Of a stretch of DNA of 25,338 nucleotides, positions 24,232-25,338 are shown in pieces. The translations under genes were made by a program, and so were the position numbers. This DNA is from Nitrospira sp. UBA6493. GTDB taxonomy: Bacteria; Nitrospirota; Nitrospiria; Nitrospirales; Nitrospiraceae. The notes beneath the pieces are model-generated. The model ran no database searches, had not been told where the DNA came from, and worked only from the letters and a program-made list of their open reading frames with translations. Each line of letters begins with the position of its first letter. Position 1 is the first letter of the stretch. The DNA lies in contig DJMJ01000048.1 in NCBI GenBank assembly GCA_002435325.1, positions 1 through 25,338 on the forward strand, read 5' to 3'.

Positions 24232-25338
24232 TCAGTTTCTGGTGAGCTTCCGGTACCGGATCCGGTGCGGTTGATCGGCTTCTTTGCCGAGGCGTCGCTT
24301 GCGGTCCGCTTCGTAATCACTATAGTTTCCTTCGAACCACACGACTTTGCTGTCGCCTTCGAAGGCCAGAATATGGGTCGCCAGGCGGTCGAGGAACCAC
24401 CGGTCGTGACTGCTGACGACTGCGCAACCGGCGAAGTTCTCCAACCCTTCTTCCAGCGCGCGCAAGGTATTGACATCGAGGTCGTTCGTCGGTTCGTCGA
24501 GGATGAGGAGATTGGCCCCTTCCTTCAACATATGGGCGAGGTGCACACGATTGCGTTCCCCTCCGGACAACTCCTTCACCTTCTTCTGCTGATCGGTCCC
24601 GGCAAAATTGAAGCGGGCGCAGTAGCCCCTGGCGTTAACTTCCACTTTCCCGAGCTTGATCGTGTCCTGGCCTTCGGAAATCACCTCATAGACGGTTTTG
24701 TTTCCGTCGAGGCTTCGATCCTGATCAACATAACCCAGCTTCACCGTCTCGCCGATCCGGATCGTGCCGGAATCAGGCTTCTCTTTCCCGAGAATCATCT
24801 TGAACATGGTCGTCTTGCCGGCGCCATTCGGCCCGATCACGCCGACGATCCCGCCCTTCGGCAGACTGAAATTCACATTCTCATACAGCACCTTGTCGCC
24901 GAACGCCTTGCTGATGCCATTAGCTTCAATGACCACATCGCCCAGGCGCGGTCCAGGCGGAATGTAGATTTCAAGATCAGCGGCAACCTGGTCCTGCTTT
25001 TGGTTGACCAATTCCTCATACCGGTTCAAGCGCGCCTTGCCCTTTGACTGGCGGGCCTTCGGCGACATGCGAATCCACTCCAACTCGTGTTCGAGCGTCT
25101 TCTGCCGCTTCGACTCGGCCTTCTCTTCCTTCTCCAGCCGGTCTTTTTTCTGTTCCAACCAGGACGTGTAATTGCCCTGGAAGGGAATGCCGTGGCCGCG
25201 ATCTAACTCAAGAATCCAGCCGGCGACATTGTCGAGAAAATAGCGGTCGTGTGTCACCGCGATGACCGTGCCCTTGTACTGCTGTAAATGCTGCTCCAGC
25301 CATTGGACGGATTCGGCATCGAGATGGTTGGTCGGCTC
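24232..25338 (-). CDS. ettA: ABC-F ATPase EttA (energy-dependent translational throttle), 5' end outside window
   Basis: EttA is a soluble ABC-F protein that binds the ribosomal E site and links translation to the ATP/ADP ratio. The part in the window is 368 residues. It starts in the first nucleotide-binding domain at its Walker B/D-loop (EPTNHLDAESVQWLEQHL) and H-loop (THDRYF). The interdomain linker follows (KQKTLEHELEW-type helix, ending RLNRYEEL). The second domain has Walker A GPNGAGKTT, signature LSGGERNR, Walker B LLILDEPTNDLD and switch SSHDRWFLDR. No membrane segments occur. The order and the GIPFQGNYTSWLEQK and WFEGNYSDYE segments are EttA-like. The gene continues beyond the right edge. 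Confidence 0.96.
   Translation of the reverse strand, partial: EPTNHLDAESVQWLEQHLQQYKGTVIAVTHDRYFLDNVAGWILELDRGHGIPFQGNYTSWLEQKKDRLEKEEKAESKRQKTLEHELEWIRMSPKARQSKGKARLNRYEELVNQKQDQVAADLEIYIPPGPRLGDVVIEANGISKAFGDKVLYENVNFSLPKGGIVGVIGPNGAGKTTMFKMILGKEKPDSGTIRIGETVKLGYVDQDRSLDGNKTVYEVISEGQDTIKLGKVEVNARGYCARFNFAGTDQQKKVKELSGGERNRVHLAHMLKEGANLLILDEPTNDLDVNTLRALEEGLENFAGCAVVSSHDRWFLDRLATHILAFEGDSKVVWFEGNYSDYEADRKRRLGKEADQPHRIRYRKLTRN

Noticed and set aside
24265..25047. 260-codon open frame on the plus strand
   Set aside because: It is antisense to ettA, which has every ABC-F motif.
1..25338. CRISPR arrays, insertion sequences, integrases, prophage genes, rRNA genes
   Set aside because: No regularly spaced repeats, transposase or integrase motifs, or rRNA sequence were recognised anywhere in the window.

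Overview
The window looks like chromosomal DNA of a GC-rich Gram-negative bacterium, most probably a Nitrospira-type member of the Nitrospirota. This is inferred from protein character and not from a search. The clues are a BcsA/BcsS cellulose pair, several PilZ proteins, many small lipoproteins and Sec-exported proteins, a Thermotoga-like CorA, and a foldback intergenic repeat of a kind I associate with Nitrospira. No phage, integrase, transposase, CRISPR array, rRNA or tRNA gene was seen.

Layout. 1-2509 (+): the 3' part of a cellulose synthase gene (bcsA) broken by an in-frame TAA, then bcsS. 2516-3270 (-): a MEKHLA-domain protein and a small Cys-rich protein. 3407-5843 (+): leuC-leuD (leucine biosynthesis) and a small membrane protein. 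5879-6934 (-): corA. 7026-8702 (+): a CysQ/inositol-phosphatase-like enzyme and a beta-hydroxyacid dehydrogenase. 8719-8842: a foldback repeat lying exactly between convergent genes. 8842-10596 (-): a lipoprotein and a class I aminotransferase. 10837-11162 (+): a frameshifted PilZ gene. 11236-15379 (-): exported MsrA, a SLOG-fold protein, a TPR protein, a lipoprotein and a coiled-coil protein with a basic tail. 15380-15916: a divergent intergenic region with a degenerate repeat. 15917-16762 (+): an exported protein gene broken by an in-frame TAG. 16815-19612 (-): a TldE-TldD pair with a 4-base overlap. 19708-22498 (+): an HTH/zinc-ribbon regulator that may be leaderless, a SulP transporter, a small lipoprotein and a PilZ protein. 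22503-25338 (-): a DUF1295 membrane protein, an RmlD-like SDR and the ABC-F protein EttA, which runs off the right edge.

Most of this is ordinary housekeeping and envelope biology. What stands out is three broken coding frames in one 25-kb window, two of them PilZ-containing and one of those the cellulose synthase itself. Both nonsense changes are compatible with single C:G to T:A transitions (CAA to TAA, TGG to TAG). TAA and TAG are normal stops in neighbouring genes, so recoding is unlikely. Either this strain has lost part of its c-di-GMP/cellulose circuitry, or the assembly carries errors. I see no convincing undescribed multi-gene system. The best leads are the tandem-PilZ BcsA, the foldback repeat, the coiled-coil protein with a basic tail, and the possible leaderless regulator.
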